The notes: generated from the sequence alone by a model not told the origin. DNA of 64,000 nt from Anaerolineae bacterium UTCFX1 (GCA_002050275.1 MWTB01000010.1:1-64000); one strand, 5' to 3'. Shown: positions 37,229 through 45,977, numbered from the stretch's first letter. Program-made: numbers and translations.

Positions 37229-39769
37229 ATGCAGACCTCATTGGAGAAATTACGCAAATTCTTTCGGCTCGAACATGAAAACGGATATGCCAATACCGCC
37301 ATCATCGGCGGGCTGGCGGAGATGCTCAACTTTTGGGAAGGGGAAGCCCGCGCAGATAACATCAACGAAGAGGTGATTCAAGCCGTCGTGCAGAGACTGC
37401 GCTCCTACGATGGACTCAGCCCACAGTCACGCGCTGATGCGTTGAAGGGGTTGTGGAAGCGCATCGGGGACGCGTACCCTGAGGCGCAACAAAAGCCGAA
37501 GGCGCCGAGTCAGGTTGAAGGGCGGCAGGAACCGCGTCCGCATCCGCAGAATCAGAGTCAGCCCAAATCCGAATCCGAGCCGAGAAAAGAATCGCATCCG
37601 CAACATCAACAACATCACGAACAAAGACAGCGTCCGCCTGCGCAGCCGCGATCCGAATCGGTTGCGGGCGCGCGTCATTCATCCACGCCTGCCGCGCTCG
37701 ATGCAAAGTTGACCGTGCTTCAAGGCGTCGGTCCGAAAAACGCGGAGACGTTCGCCAAACTTGGAATGTACACGCTCGGCGACATGTTGTATTACTACCC
37801 GCGCCGTTACGACGATTACTCGCAACTCAAGCCCATCAAAGAATTATTTTACGGCGAACAAGTGACGGTGATCGGCACGATTGACAGCGTGCACACGCGT
37901 CCGATTCGCGGCGGCAAGGCTTCGATCGTCGAGGTCATCATCAGCGATGGCACGGGCGGATTGCGCCTCTCGTATTTCAATCAGCCGTGGCTCGCGAATC
38001 GATTCAAGCAGGGCAACGCGATCTCTGTTTCGGGCAAGGTGGATCAATATCTCGGTCGCCTCGTGATGAACAGCCCCGATTGGGAATCGGTGGAGGTCGA
38101 AAACCTGCACACGAATCGCATCGTGCCGATCTATCCGCTTGCCGAACGCATCACGCAAAAATGGCTGCGCAATGTGATGAAGCAGGTTGTCGAATATTTC
38201 GCGCCCGCCGTCGTCGATTCGATTCCCGAAAGCGTTCGCAACGCGGCGCGAGTCATGCCGCTTGGCGAAGCGTTGTTGCAAGTTCACTTTCCATCGTCGC
38301 AGGAAAAATTGAAAGCCGCGCGCGAGCGACTCGCGTTCGACGAAATTTTTTATCTGCAAATGGGAGTTCTGCGACAACGCCGCGATTGGCAGTCGGTGGA
38401 TGCGCGCCGCTTCGTTCTTTCGGACGGGCAGCTTGATTCGCTAAAGACAAGCCTTCCCTTCACCCTAACGTCTGCGCAAGAACGCGCCATCGCCGACATC
38501 CGCGCCGACCTCGACTCGGGCAAACCCATGAATCGACTCTTGCAAGGCGATGTCGGTTCGGGGAAGACCGTAGTAGCGGCTTTAGCCGCTGCGGTGATAA
38601 CAAGCAATAACGCGCCTCCTGCGGAGACTTCGCAAGCCGCGATCATGGCTCCCACTTCGATCCTTGCGGAGCAACATTATCGCAACTTCACGAATCTTTT
38701 GAAAGGTATTTTGAATCCAGAAGAGATTCGGTTGCTCGTCGGTGATACGCCTGAATCGGAAAAAGAACAAATCCGCGCGGGGCTTGCCGATGGCTCGATA
38801 AAAATCGTTATCGGCACACACGCCGTCATCGAAGGACCTGTCCAATTCAAAGACTTGCAACTCGCCGTCATTGACGAGCAACATCGCTTCGGCGTCGAAC
38901 AACGCGCGGAGTTACGCAGCAAAGGGACGAATCCTCACCTGCTCGTGATGACCGCCACGCCGATTCCGCGCTCGCTTGCGTTGACTCTCTACGGCGACCT
39001 CGACCTCTCCATCATGGACGAAATGCCCGCTGGGCGAATCCCGATCAACACGTTTGTGCTTCGTCCGCAAGAACGCGAGCGAACGTTTACATTGTTGCGC
39101 GGACAAATCAAGGACGGCAAACAGGCGTTCATCATTTATCCGCTCATCGAGGAAAGTGAAAAGATCGAAGCCCGCGCCGCCGTGGACGATTACGAGACTC
39201 TCTCGAAGGAAGTCTTCCCCGATTTGAAATTGGGATTACTGCACGGCAAGATGCGTCCCGCCGAAAAAGACGAGACGATGTTGAAATTCCGCGACAAGCA
39301 ATATAACATCCTAGTCTCGACCACCGTTGTCGAAGTCGGCGTGGATGTGCCGAACGCCACCGTGATGCTCATCGAAGGCGCGGATCGCTTCGGTTTGGCG
39401 CAACTGCATCAACTGCGCGGGCGCGTCGGGCGCGGCGCGGATCAATCGTATTGTCTGCTCATCCCCACGCGCGAAGACGCCACCGAAAACGAACGCTTGC
39501 AGATCATGGCGGAGTCGAACGACGGCTTCGTGCTGGCGGAAAAAGATTTGCAGATTCGCGGTCCTGGCGAATTTCTCGGCACGCGCCAGGCAGGCTTCGC
39601 CAACAGCCTCCGCATGGCGAGCATCACCGACGTCAAATTGATCGAGAAAGCCCGAAGGGAGGCGCAAGCCGTCTTCGAGAAAGATGCGGACTTGAGTCAG
39701 CCCGAACATAAACTCCTCGCCGAATCCCTTGGAAGATTTTGGGGTGAGGGGAAGGGCGACGTTAGTTAG
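37229..39769 (+). CDS. recG: ATP-dependent DNA helicase RecG
   Basis: Branch-migrating helicase that rescues stalled forks. Residues 1-85 are an extra helical domain; 86-150 are a Gln/Pro/His-rich linker; the wedge/OB domain starts at LTVLQGVGPKNAETFAKLGM. Helicase motifs: Walker A GDVGSGKT, MAPTSILAEQH, DEQHRFGVEQR (motif II), MTATPIPRSLALTLYGDLD (motif III), VSTTVVEVGVDVPNAT and HQLRGRVGRG (motifs V and VI). 846 residues, longer than the usual 690 because of the N-terminal extension. A TAAAAT ends 7 bases before the ATG with no clear ribosome-binding site, suggesting a leaderless message. Confidence 0.96.
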   Translation: MQTSLEKLRKFFRLEHENGYANTAIIGGLAEMLNFWEGEARADNINEEVIQAVVQRLRSYDGLSPQSRADALKGLWKRIGDAYPEAQQKPKAPSQVEGRQEPRPHPQNQSQPKSESEPRKESHPQHQQHHEQRQRPPAQPRSESVAGARHSSTPAALDAKLTVLQGVGPKNAETFAKLGMYTLGDMLYYYPRRYDDYSQLKPIKELFYGEQVTVIGTIDSVHTRPIRGGKASIVEVIISDGTGGLRLSYFNQPWLANRFKQGNAISVSGKVDQYLGRLVMNSPDWESVEVENLHTNRIVPIYPLAERITQKWLRNVMKQVVEYFAPAVVDSIPESVRNAARVMPLGEALLQVHFPSSQEKLKAARERLAFDEIFYLQMGVLRQRRDWQSVDARRFVLSDGQLDSLKTSLPFTLTSAQERAIADIRADLDSGKPMNRLLQGDVGSGKTVVAALAAAVITSNNAPPAETSQAAIMAPTSILAEQHYRNFTNLLKGILNPEEIRLLVGDTPESEKEQIRAGLADGSIKIVIGTHAVIEGPVQFKDLQLAVIDEQHRFGVEQRAELRSKGTNPHLLVMTATPIPRSLALTLYGDLDLSIMDEMPAGRIPINTFVLRPQERERTFTLLRGQIKDGKQAFIIYPLIEESEKIEARAAVDDYETLSKEVFPDLKLGLLHGKMRPAEKDETMLKFRDKQYNILVSTTVVEVGVDVPNATVMLIEGADRFGLAQLHQLRGRVGRGADQSYCLLIPTREDATENERLQIMAESNDGFVLAEKDLQIRGPGEFLGTRQAGFANSLRMASITDVKLIEKARREAQAVFEKDADLSQPEHKLLAESLGRFWGEGKGDVS

Positions 39770-39832
39770 TCCGTTAGTTAGTTGGTCGTGTGGTCTGATA
39801 AACGCGACCAACCGACAGTTTTAGTGTTCGAC

Positions 39833-39888
39833 GACTATAAGACTATACGACTATAGGACTATTTGACTAGGAGACTAAACGACTAACA
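39833..39888. repeat. Seven-unit 8-bp-period GACTA array abutting coaD
   Basis: GACTA occurs seven times at exact 8-base steps (39833, 39841, 39849, 39857, 39865, 39873, 39881), each followed by three variable bases; the A of the coaD start codon is the last base of the last unit. Opposite-sense units (TTAGTCNN, TTGGTCNN) lie at about 39762-39797, just after the recG stop, so the region could fold into a long interrupted hairpin. The only ribosome-binding-like AGGAG (39869-39873) lies within the array, 14 bases from the ATG. Confidence 0.9.
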
Positions 39889-40406
39889 TGGTCAGAGCCT
39901 TATTTCCTGGAACGTTCGACCCCATCCACCTCGGTCACATTGACATTGCCGAACGCGCCTCGCGTCTTTTCGATGAGGTTGTGATGGCGGTCTACGACAA
40001 GCCGTCCAAATCGTTGATGTTCTCGCCGGAAGAGCGAATTGATCTCGTGAAAGAAGCGTTCAAAGGCAACTCGAAGATCAAGGTGACGGGCTACAGCGGA
40101 CTTACCGTCGAGTTTGCGCGCAAGATCGAAGCGCAGGTGATCGTGCGCGGATTGCGCGTCTTCTCGGACTTCGAGTTTGAGTTCCGCATGGCGTTGGCGA
40201 ATCACCGCCTCGCGCCCGACATCGAAATTGTCGCGCTCATCACAGCGGAGGAGCATACCTTCCTTTCCTCCACCACCGTCCGCGAGATCGCCATGCTGAA
40301 CGGCGATATTACAAGCATGGCTCCCCCGTTCGTGATCAAAGCCTTTAAAGAAAAAGCCGCCAGCCTCGGCGATCAACCTGCCGTCCCCAACTCGCTTCGG
40401 GATTAA
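39888..40406 (+). CDS. coaD: Phosphopantetheine adenylyltransferase
   Basis: Penultimate step of coenzyme A synthesis (4'-phosphopantetheine + ATP to dephospho-CoA). The nucleotide-binding motif FPGTFDPIHLGH is at residues 6-17 (T9, H14, H17); KSLMFSPEERIDLV, QVIVRGLRVFSDFEFEFRMA and AEEHTFLSSTTVREIA (the ISSTxxR-like motif) follow. 172 residues, normal. The upstream array of octamers overlaps its start codon by one base. Confidence 0.96.
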   Translation: MVRALFPGTFDPIHLGHIDIAERASRLFDEVVMAVYDKPSKSLMFSPEERIDLVKEAFKGNSKIKVTGYSGLTVEFARKIEAQVIVRGLRVFSDFEFEFRMALANHRLAPDIEIVALITAEEHTFLSSTTVREIAMLNGDITSMAPPFVIKAFKEKAASLGDQPAVPNSLRD

Positions 40407-40444
40407 TCTGTGCTAGAATTGTTCCAAGGCGGTAGGCAACATCC

Positions 40445-40639
40445 ATGCAATACGAGTTTGATTGGGACCCTGTCAAAGCAAGGCAGAACCTGCAAAAGCA
40501 TGGCGTTAGTTTCGAACGCGCCGCCAGAGTCTTTCTTGACCCATTTGCAATATCAATATTTGATGAACCGCATAGTGAAAATGAAGACCGCTGGGTCACG
40601 ATTGGCGCAGAAGCGCATCAATATCACGAAAGGCGCTAA
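40445..40639 (+). pseudogene. brnT: BrnT toxin remnant
   Basis: The first 52 residues are a clear BrnT ribonuclease toxin start (MQYEFDWDPVKARQNLQKHG, SFERAARVFLDP, FDEPHSENEDRWVTIG). After the WVTIG strand, family members have a further strand (GRLLVVVHT-like) and an RIxIxxARKA end; here the frame ends in AEAHQYHERR. A different frame downstream reads KRINITKGAKHDEET to 40661, overlapping brnA, and resembles the lost end. A short out-of-frame deletion of about 20 codons near 40600 explains this. The toxin is probably inactive. Confidence 0.8.
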
Positions 40640-40641
40640 AC

Positions 40642-40845
40642 ATGATGAAGAAACAATATGATTTTTCCAAAGGCGAGCAGGGCAAGTTTTACCGTCCTGA
40701 TGTTATTTTAAAACTGCCAATTTATCTTGACGACAACCTTGCAGCCTTCGTTGAAGAATATGCAAAAGAAAAAAAAGCAGATTTGCAGACTGCGGTAAAC
40801 AAAATTCTTAGGCATAACAAGGAAATGCTTCAGGCTCTTCGGTAA
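40642..40845 (+). CDS. brnA: BrnA-like antitoxin
   Basis: A 67-residue antitoxin: KKQYDFSKGEQGKFYRPDVI is the BrnA start that binds the toxin, and LPIYLDDNLAAFVEEYAKEK plus TAVNKILRHNKEML forms the ribbon-helix-helix part that binds DNA. ATG ATG at 40642 follows the broken brnT. With the toxin damaged, it may persist as an orphan repressor or antitoxin. Confidence 0.82.
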   Translation: MMKKQYDFSKGEQGKFYRPDVILKLPIYLDDNLAAFVEEYAKEKKADLQTAVNKILRHNKEMLQALR

Positions 40846-40865
40846 GTTTTCCGAGGGAGTATTCT

Positions 40866-41351
40866 ATGGACATCTTGCAACTGATTGACCGACTCGAAGA
40901 ACTCTTTAACGAGAGCAAATCTATCCCGCTCACGCGCAACGTGATGGTGGATGAAGACCGCATGTTGGACATCATTGACCAGATGCGCATCGCCATCCCC
41001 GAAGAGGTGAAGAAGGCGCAGCAGTTGCTCGGTCAACGCGACCGCCTGTTGGCGCAAGCGCAGGAAGAGGCGAATCGCACCCTCGAACTTGCGCGTCAAA
41101 AAGCAGACCAACTCTCTTCCAAGGAGCTGGTCGTACAGGAAGCGCAACGACGCGGGGAACAAATCCTTTCGCAAGCGCGAGCCGAAGCTGAAAACACGCG
41201 CGACGACGCTAACGATTATGTAATACGAATCCTTACACAGTTGCAAGATGAACTGGAACGCGTGTCTAATCAGGTCATCAACGGCATCCGCGTAGTGCAA
41301 GACGAACAAGATCGTAAGACGGCGATCATCGGCTCGACGGACAAATCATAA
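40866..41351 (+). CDS. DivIVA/SepIVA-like coiled-coil protein
   Basis: 161 residues, almost all helical. MDILQLIDRLEELFNESKSI and MVDEDRMLDIIDQMRIAIPEE match the N-terminus of the SepIVA-like group (septation regulator in mycobacteria), followed by a long coiled coil rich in Ala, Glu and Gln (about 50-140). Similar proteins are often mislabelled as ATP synthase b subunits. In actinobacteria the gene lies near coaD, and here it is about 460 bases from coaD with only the brn genes between, which supports the call. CGAGGGAGT precedes the ATG. Confidence 0.72.
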   Translation: MDILQLIDRLEELFNESKSIPLTRNVMVDEDRMLDIIDQMRIAIPEEVKKAQQLLGQRDRLLAQAQEEANRTLELARQKADQLSSKELVVQEAQRRGEQILSQARAEAENTRDDANDYVIRILTQLQDELERVSNQVINGIRVVQDEQDRKTAIIGSTDKS

Positions 41352-41383
41352 GAAAATCCCTCCGCACGGAGGGATTTTCTTAT
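41348..41383. terminator. Bidirectional intrinsic terminator
   Basis: Perfect 17-bp arms (ATAAGAAAATCCCTCCG at 41348-41364 and its complement at 41367-41383). T-runs occur within the stem ends on both strands (ATTTTCTTAT). It overlaps the stop of the coiled-coil gene and lies 10 bases from the convergent acyltransferase stop. Confidence 0.9.
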
Positions 41384-41393
41384 ATTGTAGGTT

Positions 41394-42458
41394 CTATTCC
41401 ACAGCGACGTTCCGCACGGGAAACTCTTCTGCTTTTCTGCCGAACCACCACGAGGCAACAGGGTTGTAGCGGATGAATAATTCGTAGATCAGCGCCGAAC
41501 CGCCTACGCCCATCGCAAACGCGATCCAAATCGAAAGCGGAAGGTTGCCTGTGACCGCCAGTATTTTCTTTCCCCAGAAATCTTGAATAGGAACGTGGAA
41601 GATCAAGATAATGAGTGATATGCGCCCGAAGTATTTCATTAGCGCGGCGAGTTTGTTTGTATGTAATTCGATCTGACGCGACAATGCCAGCGTGAACAAA
41701 ATCCCCACGAGCGCTTCAATCGTGTTGATCAAGAACGAGCTGTATAAGCGCGTGTTCAGATCAATTGGCGACTTAATGAAATAATTCATCGCAAGGACGA
41801 CGACCCCGGAACCGATCATAATCCAAGGATTGTCAAACGTCGTTTCATCGGCAATCTGCCGGACCTCGCTGCCTAAAATGTAAAAGTATCCGCTCAGTAG
41901 GATCAAGTCGAGGCTGAACGGCAAACCGAAAAACTCATACGTTCCGCCCAAGATCGAGATCGAAAACGGGTAGAACGCGTCAAGGAAAGGCATCGAGAGC
42001 GCCAGCGTAGCGGTTAAAATTCCCAGCCGCAACCAGCGATTGTTCAGCTTGCCGACGACGACAATGAACAGAAACGCATACAAACTGACCGCAAATAAAT
42101 TCGGCAAGAACCACAGCTGTACCCAGTCAATATACATGCCCGTTCCATACAGCGATTTGACGATGCGTCGCAGCGCGGTTTCAAATCCCATTTTTTCAAA
42201 CGACACGGAAGTAAAATAAATGAGGAAAAGCGTGAACAAGAACGGCTTTAACAAGGAATGAAAACGTTTTTTAATAAATTCGAAAAACGAAATATTCGTT
42301 TTAATAAAGTATCCCGAAAGCAAAAAGAATAACGGCATGTGGAACGAATAGATAACCTCGTAGCCGTATTGCGAAATAAATCCGAAATCATTGTGCGCCA
42401 GCACGACCAGCAGAATGCCGATGCCGCGCGCAATATCAATGTATTCGATGCGTTTCAT
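41394..42458 (-). CDS. Acyltransferase 3 family membrane protein
   Basis: A 354-residue polytopic O-acyltransferase, with about ten membrane spans, that likely acetylates a sugar or surface polymer. The family start MKRIEYIDIARGIGILLVVL followed by AHNDF supplies the conserved Asp/Arg/His, and YSFHMPLFFLLSGYF is the second conserved segment. Closest in style to the fucose 4-O-acetylase-like group. The ATG at 42458 has TAAAAT six bases upstream and also a GGAG, so it may have its own promoter within the end of the SMP-30 gene. Confidence 0.9.
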   Translation of the reverse strand: MKRIEYIDIARGIGILLVVLAHNDFGFISQYGYEVIYSFHMPLFFLLSGYFIKTNISFFEFIKKRFHSLLKPFLFTLFLIYFTSVSFEKMGFETALRRIVKSLYGTGMYIDWVQLWFLPNLFAVSLYAFLFIVVVGKLNNRWLRLGILTATLALSMPFLDAFYPFSISILGGTYEFFGLPFSLDLILLSGYFYILGSEVRQIADETTFDNPWIMIGSGVVVLAMNYFIKSPIDLNTRLYSSFLINTIEALVGILFTLALSRQIELHTNKLAALMKYFGRISLIILIFHVPIQDFWGKKILAVTGNLPLSIWIAFAMGVGGSALIYELFIRYNPVASWWFGRKAEEFPVRNVAVE

Positions 42459-42467
42459 ACTCCGATT

Positions 42468-43322
42468 TTACCCCGCGAATTCGAACAGCGGCAGACCTTC
42501 GACGTTCGTCTCCACGCGAAAGACACCGCCCGAAAACGGATACTGGTTCAATGTCGCGTCGTCCAAACCTTTTCGTGCGGAAGTGATGAAGAGTTCGTTC
42601 ATGTTCTTTCCGCCAAAGGCACACGATGACGGTTGAAGCGCTGGCACAGGGATTTGCTCCAACAATTGACCCGTATTCGGATTCCATTTTGTGACTTGCG
42701 CTCCGCCCCACATGGCGATCCACAAGTTGCCTTGCGAATCGGAGGTCATGCCGTCGGGCCAGCCAAGAGATGCGGGGACAGTCGCCGCGACACGCGAGTC
42801 AGCGATCGCGCCTGAATCCAAATCGTAGTCAAAGGCTTTCACTTGACGCGTGGGCGTGTCAATATAGTAAAGAACTTTGCCATCGGCGCTCCATGTTAAT
42901 CCGTTGGAGATAGCGACATTGGATAATAATTTCACGATGGATTTTCCGTCGAAGGAATACAATGAACCCGTTGGATCCTTCTCGTTGAGGTCCATCGTGC
43001 CGGCGAGGAAACGTCCGCGCGGATCGCATTTGCCGTCGTTGAAGCGATTCGACGCTGGTTCACCCACCGGAGCGGCAAGAAAAGTTGACGAGGAAGAATT
43101 CAGATCGAAGGTCCAAAAAGAGAGGCGTTTAGCGAGGATGAGTCCGCCGCGCTGGCGAACGGCAAGACATCCGATAAATTCATCCAATTCAGCAATCTTA
43201 TCCGCGTCAGCATAGATACGCTTGCCGAAAATATCCAGCCAATACAACGTTTGCGCGCGCAAATCCCAAACAGGGCTTTCGCCCAGTTCGGCTTTCGCAT
43301 CATAGAGCAACTCAGCGCGCAT
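42468..43322 (-). CDS. SMP-30/gluconolactonase-type lactonase
   Basis: A six-bladed propeller of 284 residues. GESPVWDLRAQTLYWLDIFG carries the metal-binding Glu; NRFNDGKCDPRGRFLAGTMD and ISNGLTWSADGKVLYYIDTP carry the conserved Asn residues; LGWPDGMTSDSQGNLWIAMW has the catalytic Asp. These enzymes hydrolyse sugar lactones such as gluconolactone in a metal-dependent way. It begins 1 base after the corA stop and is probably cotranscribed with it. Confidence 0.93.
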   Translation of the reverse strand: MRAELLYDAKAELGESPVWDLRAQTLYWLDIFGKRIYADADKIAELDEFIGCLAVRQRGGLILAKRLSFWTFDLNSSSSTFLAAPVGEPASNRFNDGKCDPRGRFLAGTMDLNEKDPTGSLYSFDGKSIVKLLSNVAISNGLTWSADGKVLYYIDTPTRQVKAFDYDLDSGAIADSRVAATVPASLGWPDGMTSDSQGNLWIAMWGGAQVTKWNPNTGQLLEQIPVPALQPSSCAFGGKNMNELFITSARKGLDDATLNQYPFSGGVFRVETNVEGLPLFEFAG

Positions 43323-43323
43323 G

Positions 43324-44250
43324 TTAAAACCAGTCGCGTTTGTATAAAATAAAAGTGGCCGAAACGGTCAGGATCAGCGAAACGCCGAAGACAAGTAGAA
43401 AAGCAAACGGTTGGTCTTCGCCCGGCAATTTGACGTTCATACCATAGAATGAAGCGACTACGGTAGGGACGTTGATCACAATCGTGATGGCGGCAAGCGC
43501 TTTCATCACGGCGTTGAGATTGTTTGAGATGATCGAAGCGAAAGCGTCCATCATACTCAACAGAATTTCAGTGTTGATGCTGGTCATCTGAATCGCTTGT
43601 TGATTTTCCGTAAGCACGTCTTCCAGCAAGTCTTTATCTTCCTCGTAATAATTGAAGATCTGCGTGCGTTGCACGCGCTCCATCATTACCTCGTTCGAAC
43701 GGAGCGCCGTAGAAAAATAGGTGAGACTTTTTTGATATTTGAGCAACTCAAGCACTTCGCGGTTGCGCGTGGATTTTTGCAGTTGATCTTCGAGCGCTTC
43801 GGTGGCGCGATTGATTTCGCGCAGGTTCGCCAGATAACGCATAGCGACCTCTAGAAAAATGTACAGCGCGAAACGATAGCGTTTGCCCGTTTTTAACAAA
43901 CGATATTTCCCATTCGCCAACGCATTAAACAACTCTTTCTCGTAACGGCAGATCGTAACCACTGCATTCCCGCGAATAAAAATTCCCAGCGGAACGGTAA
44001 TATAGGGCGGGTCGCTCTCAAGTTGAGCGTGTGGAATACGAATCAAAATAAATGTATATTCTTCATCGCGTTCCATGCGCGGCGTTTCGTCCAGGTCGAG
44101 CGAATACTGAATATATTCAGGCTCCACGCCCCATTGCGTCAGTTGTTGAATTTCCTCGGGAGTTGGATCCACCACTTTGACCCACGAGCCATTTTCCATG
44201 GACTCCAATTGTTTAATTCCACCCTCAACGGTTTTATAGATAGCGAGCAT
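43324..44250 (-). CDS. corA: CorA-family magnesium transporter
   Basis: A 308-residue divalent-cation channel. A cytoplasmic alpha/beta domain and long helices (1-245) precede two C-terminal membrane helices; the pore signature YGMN is at residues 269-272, followed by a periplasmic loop VKLPGED and the last helix ending in KRDWF. Transported ion is probably Mg2+ but Co2+ or Ni2+ cannot be excluded. The gene has an unusual leader with four alternating GGAGG/CCTCC segments that can hide the ribosome-binding site, and a candidate promoter at 44370-44398. Confidence 0.94.
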   Translation of the reverse strand: MLAIYKTVEGGIKQLESMENGSWVKVVDPTPEEIQQLTQWGVEPEYIQYSLDLDETPRMERDEEYTFILIRIPHAQLESDPPYITVPLGIFIRGNAVVTICRYEKELFNALANGKYRLLKTGKRYRFALYIFLEVAMRYLANLREINRATEALEDQLQKSTRNREVLELLKYQKSLTYFSTALRSNEVMMERVQRTQIFNYYEEDKDLLEDVLTENQQAIQMTSINTEILLSMMDAFASIISNNLNAVMKALAAITIVINVPTVVASFYGMNVKLPGEDQPFAFLLVFGVSLILTVSATFILYKRDWF

Positions 44251-44253
44251 AAC

Positions 44254-44340
44254 TGCCTCCTCACAAGTGAACTATCACGCAGGAGGCAAACCGACCTCCG
44301 CAACGATGAAATTTAACGCCTCGTCAAAACTGGGAGGCTG
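44254..44340 (-). promoter_or_regulatory. Candidate RNA switch in the corA leader
   Basis: In transcript order: segment A CAGCCTCCCA (44340-44331), B GCGGAGGTC (44301-44293), C TGCCTCCTGC (44288-44279), D GAGGAGGCA (44262-44254), the last being the corA ribosome-binding site four bases before the ATG. A can pair with B and C with D (ribosome site hidden), or B with C (ribosome site free). This alternating arrangement is typical of translational riboswitches or thermosensors. It does not look like the M-box. Pairing is seen in the sequence; regulation is inference. Confidence 0.5.
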
Positions 44341-44369
44341 ACTATCGTCCTGATGAAACATGATGACAT

Positions 44370-44398
44370 ATTTTAAGCCCTAAAGTTGAATTACACAA
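44370..44398 (-). promoter_or_regulatory. Candidate corA promoter
   Basis: Minus strand TTGTGT at 44393-44398, 17-base spacer, TAAAAT at 44370-44375. The predicted start near 44363 gives a leader of about 110 nt containing the switch-like segments. Confidence 0.5.
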
Positions 44399-44468
44399 CT
44401 GCGGCGCGTATTTCTTCCCGGCAAGACAGTTAACTTCGTTTCCTCGTCCTGTTCTATAATTGACAGCA

Positions 44469-45950
44469 ATGACGCATTGGAAAAAATATCTCTCATGGGA
44501 ATGGGCGCCTCTCTTCATCGGGTTTATTCTGCGCCTGCGGCAATATCTAAGCGGGCGCTCTCTCTGGGCAGACGAAGCCATGCTGGCGTTGAACATCGTC
44601 AATCGAAATTTCGCAGGTATGTTCCAGCCGCTGGAATATAACCAAGGCGCGCCGCTGGGGTTTCTGCTGATTGAAAAATTCTTCAACGCGCTCTTTGGAC
44701 GACAAGAGATCGTCCTGCGTTTCTTTCCTTTCCTTATGGGAATCGTCTCGCTCGCATTGTTTTACCTGCTTGCTAAAAAGATGCTGCAAAGCGCAGGCTT
44801 ATATCTCGCCCTCGTCCTGTTCGCGGTCAACCCGCAACTCATAGATTATTCCGTCGAAGCCAAACAATACATTGTAGACGCGGCTGCCGCGATCGGTCTC
44901 GTATGGTTCGCATTCCCAATTTTCCAACGTCAATTCAACCGAAAGGGCTTTATTCTTCTCGCTATTGCCGGGGTTGCAACGTTGTGGGTCTCGCATCCCG
45001 CTTTATTCGTCCTTGCGGGAATCGGCGCCGCGCTGGTTGTGCAATTTCTGCAAGCGCACGATTATAGAAATTTACGAATTTCTTTGGGCGTCGGGCTGTT
45101 CTGGCTGACAAATCTGACGCTGCTATATTTCCTCAACCTGCGGCAACTCAGCCATAACAGTTATCTCACAGGATACTGGTCGGATGGATTCCTCCCCCTG
45201 CCTCCCTGGAACGATTTCAATTGGCTGCGCGAACTCATCGCATATCAATTTAGCGCTCAGTTCCTGCCATTATTAGCCTCTGTCTTAATTTTTATAGGTT
45301 GGTTAGCGTTATGTCGAGAACAAAAGAACGCCGCGATCGCTTTCGGAGCGATCGCGCTTTTTGCTTTTACCGCCTCTGCGCTGACGTTATATCCCGTCAA
45401 CGGACGATTGAGTCTTTTCTTGATTCCGCTGGGGATTCTTTTGCTTGGAAAGGCGCTGGACGTTTCGCAAAAGATCGCCCCATCCAACCGATTCGTGTCG
45501 GTCGGAAGCGCGATTTTATTGAGCGGATACCTGCTCATTAATCCGTTAATCGTTTCAGCTCAAAACTTTATCGCCCCAAAATACGTTGAGCACATTCGCC
45601 CGACAATGGAAGTCCTTGCTAACGGATGGAAAGACGGCGACGTTCTTTTTGTCACCGCTTGGGCTGAGCCAGCCTTTCGTTTTTACGCTCCGTTTTACAA
45701 ACTAGAGAACGTCGCGATCGTAACTTCTAACATTGAGGATTATCCCGACGGCGAGAAATTGATCGAACGCATTCAGTCGCTCGTTGGAAAGAAACGCGTG
45801 TGGGTGCTATTCTCTCACGTCTACGAACAAGGCGACTTCAACGAACGCGATTATCTCATTGCGTATCTAAATACAGTCGGGGAAAAGAAGCGTGAGATTC
45901 TAAAATCGGGCTCCTCGGTCTATCTATTTCTCTACGATTTGAGCAAATAA
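44469..45950 (+). CDS. GT-C (family 39-like) membrane glycosyltransferase
   Basis: A 493-residue integral membrane protein with about ten to twelve spans. The first large loop has SLWADEAMLALNIVNR, with the Asp-Glu typical of lipid-linked GT-C enzymes (ArnT/PMT-like), and NQGAPLGFLLIEKF. VDYSVEAKQYIVDA-like text (IDYSVEAKQYIVDAAAAIGL) is also characteristic of bacterial family members. The C-terminal 130 residues form a soluble domain (LANGWKDGDVLFVTAWAEPA). Donor is probably a polyprenyl-phosphate sugar; acceptor unknown. The ATG at 44469 follows TATAAT at 44455-44460 by 8 bases, so a near-leaderless transcript is likely. Confidence 0.88.
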   Translation: MTHWKKYLSWEWAPLFIGFILRLRQYLSGRSLWADEAMLALNIVNRNFAGMFQPLEYNQGAPLGFLLIEKFFNALFGRQEIVLRFFPFLMGIVSLALFYLLAKKMLQSAGLYLALVLFAVNPQLIDYSVEAKQYIVDAAAAIGLVWFAFPIFQRQFNRKGFILLAIAGVATLWVSHPALFVLAGIGAALVVQFLQAHDYRNLRISLGVGLFWLTNLTLLYFLNLRQLSHNSYLTGYWSDGFLPLPPWNDFNWLRELIAYQFSAQFLPLLASVLIFIGWLALCREQKNAAIAFGAIALFAFTASALTLYPVNGRLSLFLIPLGILLLGKALDVSQKIAPSNRFVSVGSAILLSGYLLINPLIVSAQNFIAPKYVEHIRPTMEVLANGWKDGDVLFVTAWAEPAFRFYAPFYKLENVAIVTSNIEDYPDGEKLIERIQSLVGKKRVWVLFSHVYEQGDFNERDYLIAYLNTVGEKKREILKSGSSVYLFLYDLSK

Positions 45951-45977
45951 GAACGAACTCGCGCATCCGCCTTACGT

